Source of the DNA: Tyto alba
Lineage: Eukaryota > Chordata > Aves > Strigiformes > Tytonidae
Assembly: GCF_018691265.1 (NCBI RefSeq)
Contig: NW_024881313.1
Coordinates: 36,449,518-36,513,517, forward strand
Direction: 5' to 3'
DNA: 64,000 nucleotides
The notes under the pieces: generated by a model
Seen by the model: only the letters and a program-made list of their open reading frames with translations
Told to the model about the DNA's origin: nothing
Database searches by the model: none
Position numbers and translations under genes: made by a program
Shown: positions 35,140 to 47,500 of the stretch, piece by piece
How positions within the stretch are numbered: position 1 is the first letter of the stretch
Layout of the letters: every line of letters starts with the position of its first letter

Positions 35140-38100
35140 CTGAAACAAAGCAACCAACAAATACTCAGACAACTTCACGACGTGAGGAACATGTGCGTTT
35201 TGCCTATGCAGATGTCCTGTAATACTCCTGTAATGCCATCACAGTAAGGCAAATTGCTAGTCATTAGCATTCAAGTGGAGTGCCAGGTTCAAGTCCACAT
35301 TTTCTACTACGCAACATCAACCCCAAATCCAACTGTAATACGGGTGACGTGCAGCTGACCTTCTCCTACATGTCCAGGTAACCTACATGATCCAACACTG
35401 GCCAGCTCAATTTGCTCTGCCTCCTTGATATTCAGCATAGACTGTAAGGAAGATACAGGTGATGAAGCTGTACTGACACTTTATTTACAGGCAAGTCTTT
35501 TTTTTTACCCCCTCTAAGTATTATCAGTGTGAGTCACTAAACATAGGCATGCAGCAACAACCCCTTCTGGCATGAGGCTGCAGAAGAAATATTTAAACAG
35601 CGAGTACAGAACAGGTCTCCAATTAAAATGCAAGACCTTGAGAGCAGGTTCAGAAAATAATACATATAGTAACACTTCTTAAATATGTGGGCTGGATTTG
35701 GGGAAGGAATTCTGTGTATCTTCACTATGGAAGTGTATTGAGGTCTTTCAAAGACTATCTTGGATCTTGTTACAAGTTCTGGTTTCTGCAGAGACTTGAG
35801 TATCAGTTAGCTAGCAGCACTTTTCTATACATGATTAAACCACTCTGACAAGGCTCTTAATTTCATCTCCCAAATTTCTACAGCTCATTATTTTCTTGGC
35901 ACTGAATTCCAAGATACCAAATGAAGATCTGGATCAGGTTTTTAATTTTAACCATGAACATAAATTAGAGCTACAGCTCCTGGTTATTATAAATAGAAAC
36001 TTTAAAACCATGTGTGGCACCAACCAGAAGGATGTTTTCACCCAGTCATTTAGGGCATCACAGTATTGAGATCTGAACTTAAAAGCTGAATGCTGCAAGA
36101 TAAATAGCTCATGTAAAAAAAAGAAATGCTATTCTGGAGAGGCAGGATCATGCAAAACAGTGTCCCTGAAAAAAAACTTCCTATGTTAATGTTAACAGTG
36201 CACAAAAAGGCAGCCTAAAAACATCAAAGAAAACATTACTCAGCCCAGTTGTTTGAAAGTCAGTGTATCTAAGGGGAGTTCCAGCTTGCTCCCCTGGCAG
36301 CTCCAGAACAGATGTGAGCATCGGTACCGATGGCAGCAATGGAGGGAGCAAGAGCCAGACCACTCCATCACAGCTTCTGGAGCTGATACAAAACACACTG
36401 AAACCATGCATTGCTCCTGATTATTCTCCCCTGAAGTACTGCTGTCTGCCTTTTATCCTTATTCCTAAAACTTGATGAACTTGTTGACTAACATTTCTAA
36501 TTATGAAGTGAGTTATCACAAAAATATTTAAAAGGACAAGCATAACAACACAACAGGATCTTGATTTTTTTTCTTCCCCTTAGCCATGAACACAGAACTC
36601 AGACAGTAACTAGTAAAGCAGTAATTATCTTGTCTAATAAAATATTTTCATTCACACAATGAGAAAAGATGGAGTACTAAAAAGCAGTTCACGTAAACCA
36701 TTCTTGCTGTTGTTATCACCACTCCAAAGAACAAAATCTATGCTGGAGGGCAGCTTTTCTTTTTAGTGCTAGGTTAGTTCTGCACGTCCTACGCTGCTCG
36801 GTGTTTCTCAAAACTGATGGACTTCATGCCAAAAGCTAAAACTGAAAGCAGAGGAACAGTCATGGCTGACACTGTCAAGATGAGTTTGCCCCAGTCCTTC
36901 ACCATTTGGCAGTGAATACCAGAACCTACCTATGGTCCATGAAAATACAGACACTCATACAGTTAGGCTTCTGAAAGGCTATTTTATGAATCAGAAAGTC
37001 AGGGGCAAGGACCAGAAAGATAAAGTTATGCTTGAGTACTTCAAATACTAAGAATACTTACTGCATTTTCAGGATGGAAGATGTAAGATGCAGGAGAATT
37101 ATCTACTATAATAACTTTACTCAGCTCACGTCCCAGTCGACTCAGGTCCTTCACATAATTTCCTCGGTGGAAAACACAAGATTCTCTAAAGAGCCTTGCC
37201 CTGAACACACCCCAGCGATCCAGTAAGTCAGCTACTGGGTCTGCATACTTAAAAACAGAAGTTAGAAACATAAAGTTAGCAATATGCAGATAAGGCTAAT
37301 TCACAGAACTATACAAAGAAGGGACACAAAATAATTTCAGATAAAATGCCCTTTCTTCATTTTCGTCCCTGCTCCTTGTTAATTAACTTACATGCCTGCA
37401 AACCTGAAGTGATTAATCGAGAGATAATGTGAAAGTAGGACAGTTATCTTTTTATGGAAAGCTATCTTGCACTCTAATGTTTTCTGTGATTTATCAATTA
37501 GGCTTTATTCTTAGGACCAACTCAGTTACCCTAGGAGTTACCTAGAAGTTGATGGATCCAGAGATCTCACCTAACATTACCATAAAACCAGCCAATACTA
37601 ATAGCTAATCGATATGAAGCCATTTCCACAGCTGATTCATTTCCATGTGCCTCTGAAGATAAAACTGCAATAAGAGCATCTGAGCTTGATGTAGCTTTTT
37701 CAAATTATGCCCTTGAAGCGACTGGGTCAGTAAGAATTTTAAGATTATCAGATTGCATAATGGGGCCACAAAAGATCAGACAAAGATGTTATTAGGCAAA
37801 ATAAGCATGTACAATATTGGGAAATTCTCATTTTATATAGAAGATGACACTCTTAAGTGAGACACAGTTTAGAATCCAACAGTTGATACAGTATCCAAAT
37901 AAATCAGAACATGAAAGAACTATGTACTTGAAAACAGTAGTTTTAACTTATTTTTGCAGGATAGGAGTTACTATTTTCCTGTATTTTCCAATGAGAAACA
38001 AAATTGATGTTGATACCAATCATCTTTTGACTATGAAAACGGCTAGACATCTAACTGCGGTATGAAATTGTGCCATTATTTAGGCTTTTCACAATGTGAC

Positions 38101-41100
38101 TGAACAGAACATGATAAACAGAGTGCAGGGAAGAATCCTCTGATAAGGCGGCACTAGAGCAGATAAAACAGGGTCCCATCCCCTTCCACTATCTCTACAC
38201 TAGGTTTGAGTAAAAGCTTACTATGCTAGAGTATTATTTAGAAATAATCAATATAATTTTACAAACAAGACACCACAAATACAATACGCTGAAAGAAGTG
38301 AAGAATTGAAGATGTCTACTACTGCAACGTCTACCACAAAACTACCTATGAGATACTACTGCTACTGGAGACTGGAGGGCACAAAATATTCCTGTTGATG
38401 TTTCAAGCTTTACAAAATGTCTAATTTTCTGAACTCCAGATTGCAATTGCACCTTGACAGAACAAAAACGTGCTTCCAATTTTCTGACGCAGTAAATTTC
38501 TGAATCACTGGTTGATCGTGTAGATAGCGTTAAATACAGTGTATTTTATTTCATGCCCAGCTTTAATATACTGTTTTACTCGCATGCTATTTGTTCTAAT
38601 TTCTCACTATAACCATGGTAACTTGTAAGCCTTTCATATTGGCATTATGAGCAATGCATGGAGGCTACATTATGAGACAAGCCCATATGTGATGGTGTTA
38701 CCATGGAAACACTTACCCACACACTAGCAGACAAAGTACACACTGTCAGACAAAGAAGCAAAAAAGAAGGGGAAAAATTAAGATGGTACCAACTGTGGAA
38801 ATAATTATCCATAGAAAACTCAACCAAAAGTCCACTGACCAGCACTGTAAGGGCTAATGAGACGAAGAGAGGAACAAACCTTGGCTAGACTGGCTGTGAA
38901 GAGTACACATTCAAAGAGCTCTCCCATCCTCTGAAGGAACTCATCCACATGTGGTCGTTTCAATACATAAACCTGGAATGATAATGACTATTTAGGTCAA
39001 ATGGTGTTTAAGGTAAAAAGAAAGGAAGGAAAAAAAAAAAAACCAAAACCAAAACACTTCTGTAATTCTAACACTTGAAGAAACAAAAGTTAACATGGAA
39101 GCAGTTCAAATGAAATGCTAAAAGAAAAAAAAAGTATACAAGATAAAAGTAGACATCCAATAATGAGGAATATGAATGCATGGGCTGCCAAGACCCATGC
39201 TGATCATGCAATTGCAAATACCGTGCATCATCTGGAGTGATGCTTCCTGAAAAATCTCATTAAAGGCAAAGAGAGACAGTAGGGCTTCTCAAGAAATGAG
39301 GATTCAGATCGCTCAACCAAAATGATTTTGGTGCTGGTGTCTTCACTCCTGAAGAGCTTTACAGAAGGAATAAATCTGATGAAACTTCTACGATGACCGG
39401 AATTGCACAATAGGGAACTGTTTTCTTCCTGTGGCTAATTCTTTCATTTTTAAAATTCCAAACACTAAGTACTGTATCTCACTACAGATAGTTATCAGTC
39501 ATCTGGCTCTGCAGAGAGCTTTCACCAAAAATCTTCATAGCACCATGCAGCATGTCAACCAAATGTTGCCTGCAAAATTCAGTGGCAAAGTCTACAGCAT
39601 CTTGTACTTTGACTTTGCCATAAAGATCTCTCTTTTGGGATCTCTCTCCTCCTGAGCAGCTTAGTTCCAGCAACCTTTTCTGCTTTTTTGCACTGACAGC
39701 TTGGCTGCCTACTGTCAACAATCTGATTAATAGATATTACAGCCTCCTTGACTCTCTTTTCAGAGCAAGCAAGATGATTTGCATTCACAGAAAATACCAA
39801 GATAACTGCTGCTCAGAAAGCTTAAAAGTAGTTCACAATAAACTGGGAAGCTGAAGAGGGGAGTCTGCTTAAAAAATATTTACCTGTCTTATTTACAGTT
39901 AAAGTTTGAGAGAAAACACTGGCAGTGTTTTATTTTCTTTGTTTGGCAAATACTCCTTAATACTGGAAATTTCAAGTCTGGCATAGAACTGAATTCAGAA
40001 AGAATTGCATGACTGATGTAATTTCAGGAATTTCTTTCTTTGATATGCAGAACTAGATTAATTGTATGCGTTTTACTAGATTCGTATTAATAAAGAGGTA
40101 AAAAACATAAGGCACCCAGAGAAAAACCCTGAAGGAGAAAAATATGGAAATGCCAGTTTGAACTTAACTGTAACAACTAAGGCCTTTAGCAAAAGAGGAG
40201 TTGCGTAACGAGGACTTGAAATTGAAATCCTAACTCTGAAAGCAAAGTTTTAATAAAAAAGATGCATGATGGAACTGTACATTAATGACTAAAGCAAAAA
40301 TGTTAATTATTTTTTCTACTTTATGCAGCATATAGCTCATAGCATGAAGACCTGATCTGCTTTAAATTATTTCTGTTTCTGGCCCCTCAAATTCAAACAA
40401 TACATTAAAACTTTGATACAGATAATAATTTATAACCCAGATTTATCTTTTTAAACAACCACAGCAGCACCTAACCAATCAAGTAAGCGTGACATTTTAT
40501 GAATTAAATAAAGTTAACAGATTTACTTCAACATCACTCTCCTTCAAGATAATTACAGCGAAGTTTCCTGTATTTCACTAGGCATAAACCAAGTAATTTC
40601 CTCTCCTATAACAATGCAATTAATTTTTCAGTTAAATCTTACTACACAAAGTCATTCTGTATTATTTCCCTTCCAAATGGTATCTTCAAATTTTTTAAAG
40701 ACATGGGTAGACAGTTGCAGTCCTTCTGCACTTGGGTACCCAGAGACTATTCAAATTTGCCAGTTATAACAGGAAAGAGCAAGATGCATGTTACTCCTTA
40801 ACTCTACAGTTAGTAAGAAGTTCTTAATTTTTTAGCCTTAGATTATTTTTGAGGGCACAAAAGGGACACCCCAAAGTCTTCAAGTCATTCTTGGATAATT
40901 AGTGCTGGAATCTAGTATTAGAGTCCCTTTTAAAACTTAGCGTTTTTAGCCACAGCAAAACAAGTCTCCTCTTTGCTCTCCATCCCTATCTGTGCTTGTG
41001 TTGGTGAAGTATTTCCACTTGGAATGTAATTACAAACTACAAGCCAAGGATATGAACTTTGCTGCTTGCAACATAACCCACCTCCTCCGTAAAGAGAGGA

Positions 41101-41519
41101 TACAGTACATCAACCCGGTAGCTACAGACTCAGAGCTCCCTAACCACAGGCTTGCAGACAGGAGTGGGCTTACAAAAGCAAGTATTTGCAACATGTGCTC
41201 TTTTGGCAATTTACAGGTCTCCTAATACTGCCACTAGTCAGTATTAGCTGTTAGTACACAGCATGTTCATTTGTATCGTCTTCCTTCTGCAGTTTAGATC
41301 TCTGGATCCACCACAGAGCACCCTCAATCTCCTCTACAAGAGTTTCTCTCGCTGTTTTGCCTTAAATCTCACCTATTGGGCTCTGGCAACAGATTTGCTT
41401 CTCATGTTAAATGACTTAATAAATATGATCTCTTAGGATGAGGTCTCACCGAATTTCTCCCATAATTCTCTCCCTCTCTAAAAAGCCCCAACTACACCCT
41501 TTGTATTTTTCCACACATC

Positions 41520-41550
<31 letters not shown>

Positions 41551-44500
41551 ATTTTAAAACAACACTGTGCTTTTTTTTTTTTTTTTTGCAGAACAACATA
41601 TCTTAATACTCTGGATGGTTATTTTCCTTGAAGTTTTTTTTTTTGAGAAGTCCTACTTAGATCCTGGAAGCAACTGCAAGTGTACTGGTATCCTGGGCTA
41701 CAAAATCTCTTTGGTTTACTTCACATAAAAAGCTTTCTTCAGCTGACAGTGCAGCTCTTTTCTCCTCTTCCTCCTCATTTGGAATTTTTTCCCCCTTTAC
41801 TTTGTTAGTGGCTGGACTTGAATCTCAATGCTGCATGGTTATTTGTGGCTTGGCTTTTTCCTCTGTTGCCTGATGTCTTCAGTTTAAGTCTCTAGACTAA
41901 CTGGCTCCTGGCATTTTTCTGAGATTTATATACTGTCTTCAGGGCATTAAAAAAAAAAAAAAACCTCCAGTTTTTCTGTATTGTATGCTCACTAATTTCT
42001 TCCTTATCACAGTAAGAATTTAGAGGAATACAGTCTTTTTTTTTTTTTATTTAAAACAAACCCTACTCTTAAAATGTTAAGGCACAAATGAAGCACTAGA
42101 CATGTTTTCACAGGATTCTGTACTTACAGCTGCTAATGGCAGAACACAAGTAATTATCTTTAATTGTTTTCAAGCATTTAGTATTTCCACATACATTTTC
42201 TATACCTCAAAGCAGTCTTAACCTAAAAAGACTCAGTATTTGTAAACCAAAAGAGAAACCCAGCTCCGTTTTAATCAATTAAATAGGACACGAAGAATTG
42301 CCTTTCAAAACCAGCTTTACTGTAACGGAATCTTCAAATAACGACAAAGAAATCTGCCCATGACAACTCAAGCTCCTGTAATCTCCTGTTTTGTGGGCTG
42401 GGTGCATCTTCTTAGCAGCGAGTAGAAAATAACACACATCCTTGAGCCTCGTCCTTCTGGTTCACACAGTTGTGGCTGCCTCCCAGTGCAAGTAACCAAG
42501 AATAGGCCAGCTAGAATGGATACAGCCTATCCTGGATTACTTGAACCAGGTCACAGCCTTCTGTAAGAAAACCAATGACTTTTGTCCTTTATAGAAAGGA
42601 AGTTTATTATTCAAACAGCACTTCTCCCCACCAATAAAAAACATTTTGTACATTACATTCGAAGAATACATGCCAAACATTTCTTTAGCTTTCAACAACT
42701 AAAACCAAGCAATTGTTAATTGAATTTAAAAAACAAAACCAAAACCACTTAAAAACTAGTTTTATTCACTTAATAAACAAATTAACATTCAAGAATTACA
42801 TTTCAAGTAACACGAAATCAAACTCTTCCTGTCAGCTCTCTTTACTGTTTGTCACGGACAGTAAGGCACAAAGGCACTGCAAGTCAATTTGGATAAAAGA
42901 CAGAGGACCACCGTACCCTAAAAATCTTCATTCATTGGGGATTAAAGCCATATTTAATTATACGTATACATATATAGCTATATATAACAGTTTCTAATCT
43001 GGAGGTTGTGATAGCTCTGCACTTGTTAAACGGGAAGCACACTTTTAAAAGGAGGACATGCTCTTGCAGAAATTACATCAAGGGTACCAAACAGGTTGAA
43101 CATCTTTTCTCCGGCCACTACTTTCACCCTCAGTAAACTTCCTCAAAAGTGCACTCTCAGTTGCAACACATTTCACTGGACTTCCCACAGTTTCTCACTT
43201 ATAATTTGGTAGAGCAGGGGGAGAGCTCTGATTTCCTTTTATTCAGAGAACCAGGGAGAAATGAGAGAACTGGCCAGAAGAGCGTCAGCCTTGCATTAGA
43301 ACTGCCCTTTTGTATCTGTGCCATCATTTCCAACACAAAGTGTGGGATTCATCTCCTGTAACTTTAGCTGCCCTGTAGACAGGCAGACGGGCACAGTCTC
43401 TGCAGGCATCTGAAGACCCGTAACAGAAGGAAAGAGAAGTACCTCCACACATGAGTTATTTCCTTGTAAAATAAAATGACAAATCCTTTCTAAAGACAAG
43501 GTAAATTAGGCTACAGAAAGAAAGGACGGGGACAAGGGGTATTCAGAAAAGCTATTTTTAAATTTAGGGAAGACTGGTTTACCCAAGCACCCTTTTAAGA
43601 TGATAATTTGAATTGTCCTCCCTATAGAAGAACAAGAGTCTCTCTGACCTTTGGATTATAAAGTGACATAAGGGAAAATAAACTCTCCAAAATAAAAGTC
43701 TATTTTGAATACCTCTGTTGCACAAGAAAAAAAATCACAACATTTACTACAAACAAAGCTTGTTAGATTAGTCAGTCTCAAGACTCTCTCAAGCACATGG
43801 CAATTGAATTTGCCACAACTTGAATTTCTGGTATATGAGATCTGAAGAATCTCGCATAATTTCAATGAAATTTCTTTCTGAATGGGCACTTCTGCAATTA
43901 TGTACTCCATGGGGCTCTGTCTAAGGCAGAGTTTAAGTACAGTAATACTCTGTTGGACAATCTCCTGCTTGATAAGATACCAGGCTTACTGGTAAAGCAG
44001 GTAGGAATATGCACCATAGACAGTATGGTTCCACAACATTTCACATATCCCATGATATTTTAAAGAGATGGAAGTATTTCCCAGTGCCAGTGATTAATCT
44101 TTGAGTATATAAACTGCTTAAGAAAATGGACAAGCTTTATACAGATGACAAATTCTGACAGATAAAAATTGTTGCTATTGGCTCATTTATGGTCTAAGTT
44201 AATAAAAATTTACGGATTTTAAGTGAAAACCAGTTGTCAAAGCTCTACAGTCTGTGTTAATGCACATCAGACTAAGCCTGAACATCCGCTTTCGCCTTAT
44301 CACAGTTAAAGAAACAAACCAAAACCAGATTGCTGGATGACAATACATTACTTTGCCTGCAGAGATATTACAAACACAGGAACCCAAGACTTTGCCTATT
44401 TTGCATACCATATAAACTACTTTTATATTTCAAGGTTCACAAATTCCTTACAATTAACCTCATTTCTACCACCCAGATGTGACTGAGGGATTTACTTATT

Positions 44501-47500
44501 TTAGAGATTATGAACCTGGAATACAAAGGGATTAAGCAATTTCCTTGAAAATTATGCAGGAAGTATCCAGCAAACCACAGTCAGAGGCTAACTTTACTTG
44601 ACCTTCCCTGTCAAGAGCATCCTTCCTCCTGTTCATGTTTAGGGCACAAGTCCACTCCCTTCGACCAGGCTTGGCTTTTGTTCTCCCCCCTCCGTCCCAA
44701 TATGCAGTTATCTTGAGTGGCTAACTGCATTATGTTTGGTAAAAGGTCTGCAAGCTTGCAGCAAGGAATGGAAAAACAACAGACTTTTGAAGTGCTTGAC
44801 TGTAAAGCCCAAATAGTCTTTTATTGGGTTTTGCTTCAAAATGTAAACATATAATCTTGACAAGCTAAGTGATTATAATCCTAAACCATACAAAAATTGT
44901 TGGGCAGCTCATTTTAATCCCTTTCTAAAGTATGCTAGAAAGTTTTAGGAGAGAAAATGTCTGCATTACAGCACCAAACACAACTAAAGCCCACATCAAA
45001 TGAGGACCAACAATATCACAGTGTATCACAGTATAAACCTCCCAAAACATCACTTACATGTTTTAAGCATTCAGCTCCACTGAACATTACAAGTTTAAGA
45101 ACCTTAGATATTAATTTTTTCTACATAAAACAGGTACAGTGTGAAAACTGTCAAAGCAACTACCACTTTAAAACACATAATTATTTTAAAAGTGACAATT
45201 ACATGGATGGTTTTTGTAACAGGAAATAAAACAAAACTATGAACTAACTTTATGATCTATCAATTGTTCCAAGATCAAAACACGAACCTATCTGTCCAAG
45301 TAAAAATAATCCATATAAAAGACAACATTTCAAAACTGAAAGTATTTTAAATCTCCATTAAATCACATCTAGGGAAGATTTGCAACTCAATAACTGCATT
45401 ATCTTTAACCTGTGACAACCAACATAAGATGTTTCAAACAATTTGCAAGATTCATAGATCAGAAAGGCTCAACTTCACATTAACCAGTATAACTCGTCTC
45501 CAGCAAGAACTTTAATGTCTGTCTGAAGGGGCAAATTATGGCACTGTAATTTATTTCATTCAACATTTTCAGAAATGACTACTGATTAAAGACATCAAGC
45601 TAAGATACATGAAGGGGACTGATTTTCAAATTATGGGTGTTTTGCATTTACTGAAAACCATCATCCTCCTTGCAATTTTGTCTGGACATTTAAAGATGAT
45701 AAAGTATATAAAAAGTCCTATCAGAGGAACTTAAGATTACTTACAGGAAGAAAGGGGTACAGAACTTAAAACACAGATTGCCACAAAGACTAAAAAAAAT
45801 GTCTGTTTTTCCTTAATACTTTTATAAAACTTTGTCCACATGAACTAACAGACATTAAAGCCAAATTAGGTTGTGTTTGTCTGTGAAGGGAATGAGAAAT
45901 GCAGTATTCAAGTAGCTTTTTTCTGGGCCTAGCAGTATTTGAAAACCCATATTTAGATAATTTCCTGCTTAAAAGTGTTTTAAAATTGACAAAGAGTCAA
46001 GTATTGAAGTCCTGAGAACTGAAAAAGTTAAAATCAAGACTTAGTAGTTAGAAACTACATACCTGATTAAACAGGGATGCCTGTCTGGATGATACATTCA
46101 GAATGTACATTATTGAATGTAAAGCAGCAAATGGAGAAGGATAATGCCCTGGGACACTGAGGACAGTGCCACTACCAGAACAACACTAAAGGAACAACAG
46201 CACTTACCTGATGTATGGTTCCATCAATTTCAACTGGAACGATGAAATCGGCGTTGCTAATTGGCTACAGAGAACGACAAGGAAATAAATCAACATTAAA
46301 AATAAGATCATTAGAGGGAAAATTTCAGAGGCATAAGAGTACTGACTTCTCAGGAACAAGTTAATAAGCATTATTGACTATAAAGATCCACTCTGTGTGT
46401 GTGTGCCCTTTACACACAAGTCAGAAGCCTTACACAGCTGTATTCAGAGATACCACAATTCCCTCTTCTCTCATATTTTTAAGCTTCATACAGTATCTTA
46501 TGCTTTACTGCTTGAATAACCCCCACTACCACTGAGTGTGTTCACCAGGAAAAATATCGATTTGGGTAACTCTTTCATCAAGTCTGTGTGGAGGATGCCC
46601 GTGAAATCCATCTGTGTGCTTCACATATTCTACTCTGGGTCATCAATTAGTAATTAATTAAAAATAAAGACAGTAGTGAAAGTAATACCTAATGGTTATA
46701 TTTGAATCAGGAACTGCAACAAGGTACAATGAGACTTAAGTTGTACAGTTAAATGATTCTCAAGATGTGATACTTCAAGAACATGCTATGCCAGTCAAAT
46801 TTATCATGTAAAAAACTGCATTTTAATTCAGAAAGGAAGAGCAGGTATACTCTGTCCAAGTCCTTGAGTATGTTTTTCTAGACTGTAGAATACAACTTAT
46901 TTTTTAAGACTTATGGTGAAAAACTGTTGGTCAAGTAAAATTACTTTGGAAATCTGAAAGTGTCTTTGTATACAGTTTAAGAGTACGTAGTCTAATCTTG
47001 GCTAGACAGTAGTGGTAGATGGGGAACACACTGCTAATGATGTTTATTAGTTCAAATGGACGTCAAACTTGGCAGAAGCCTTTGGTATGGCTCATGTTTT
47101 ATGTCCATGGTAACAAAAAAAAATTTAAAAAAAGAAAAAATCACAAACATGTTCAGCTGAGTTATGTAACCCCTTCCATGATCGGCGGCTTGGAAACGGC
47201 CAAGACACAAAGCTGTCAAATATAGTTTTAACACAACTGATTAACAGACAATATGCTTCACGGATAACAGCCTAAAATGAAGGCCAGGAATAGTTTGGCT
47301 GGTAACTGGTATGGCATTATTAAGCTAAGGCTGGAAAACACCTTTCCTCAGCTCTTCTAGACTTGTTCAGACTTTCCCACCTGGTTTTCTGGATCAGCCA
47401 ACAGGCTGATCTCAAGTACCTCCTTCAGGTGCCACTGAAGAACCTGCAAGACTAGAAACAGCTTTCGAACCCATTTGGGGGGGGCAACAGGGTGCCAAGA

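Larger units (their letters stand above)
37248..38879 (-). other. CTDSPL: CTDSPL intron with two RFX X-box-like motifs
   Basis: A 1.6-kb intron. Two inverted X-box-like motifs lie at 38609-38622 and 38697-38710, within 300 bp of the exon that ends at 38880. Nothing else recognised. Confidence 0.9.
38973..46207 (-). other. CTDSPL: CTDSPL intron hosting mir-26a
   Basis: A 7.2-kb AT-rich intron. It contains the mir-26a hairpin about 3.65 kb after the upstream exon. It also has a T-run/ATTT-repeat/T-run block at 41521-41588 and a TA-rich palindromic stretch at 42959-42984. No other coding exon recognised. Confidence 0.9.

Noticed and set aside
42524..42545. Possible confusion with CTDSP1/CTDSP2 and their mir-26 copies
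   Set aside because: The C-terminal sequence SMLHKLCNR and the [11 protein letters not shown] exon fit CTDSPL, not the paralogs as I remember them.
45907..45914. miR-26 8-mer match in an intron (and another at 49354-49361)
   Set aside because: Intronic sites are spliced out, so they are not targets in mature mRNA. They are recorded because they show that such 8-mers occur by chance in this AT-rich gene.
46391..46405. Short TG repeat
   Set aside because: Only about seven units; ordinary simple repeat with no further signal.
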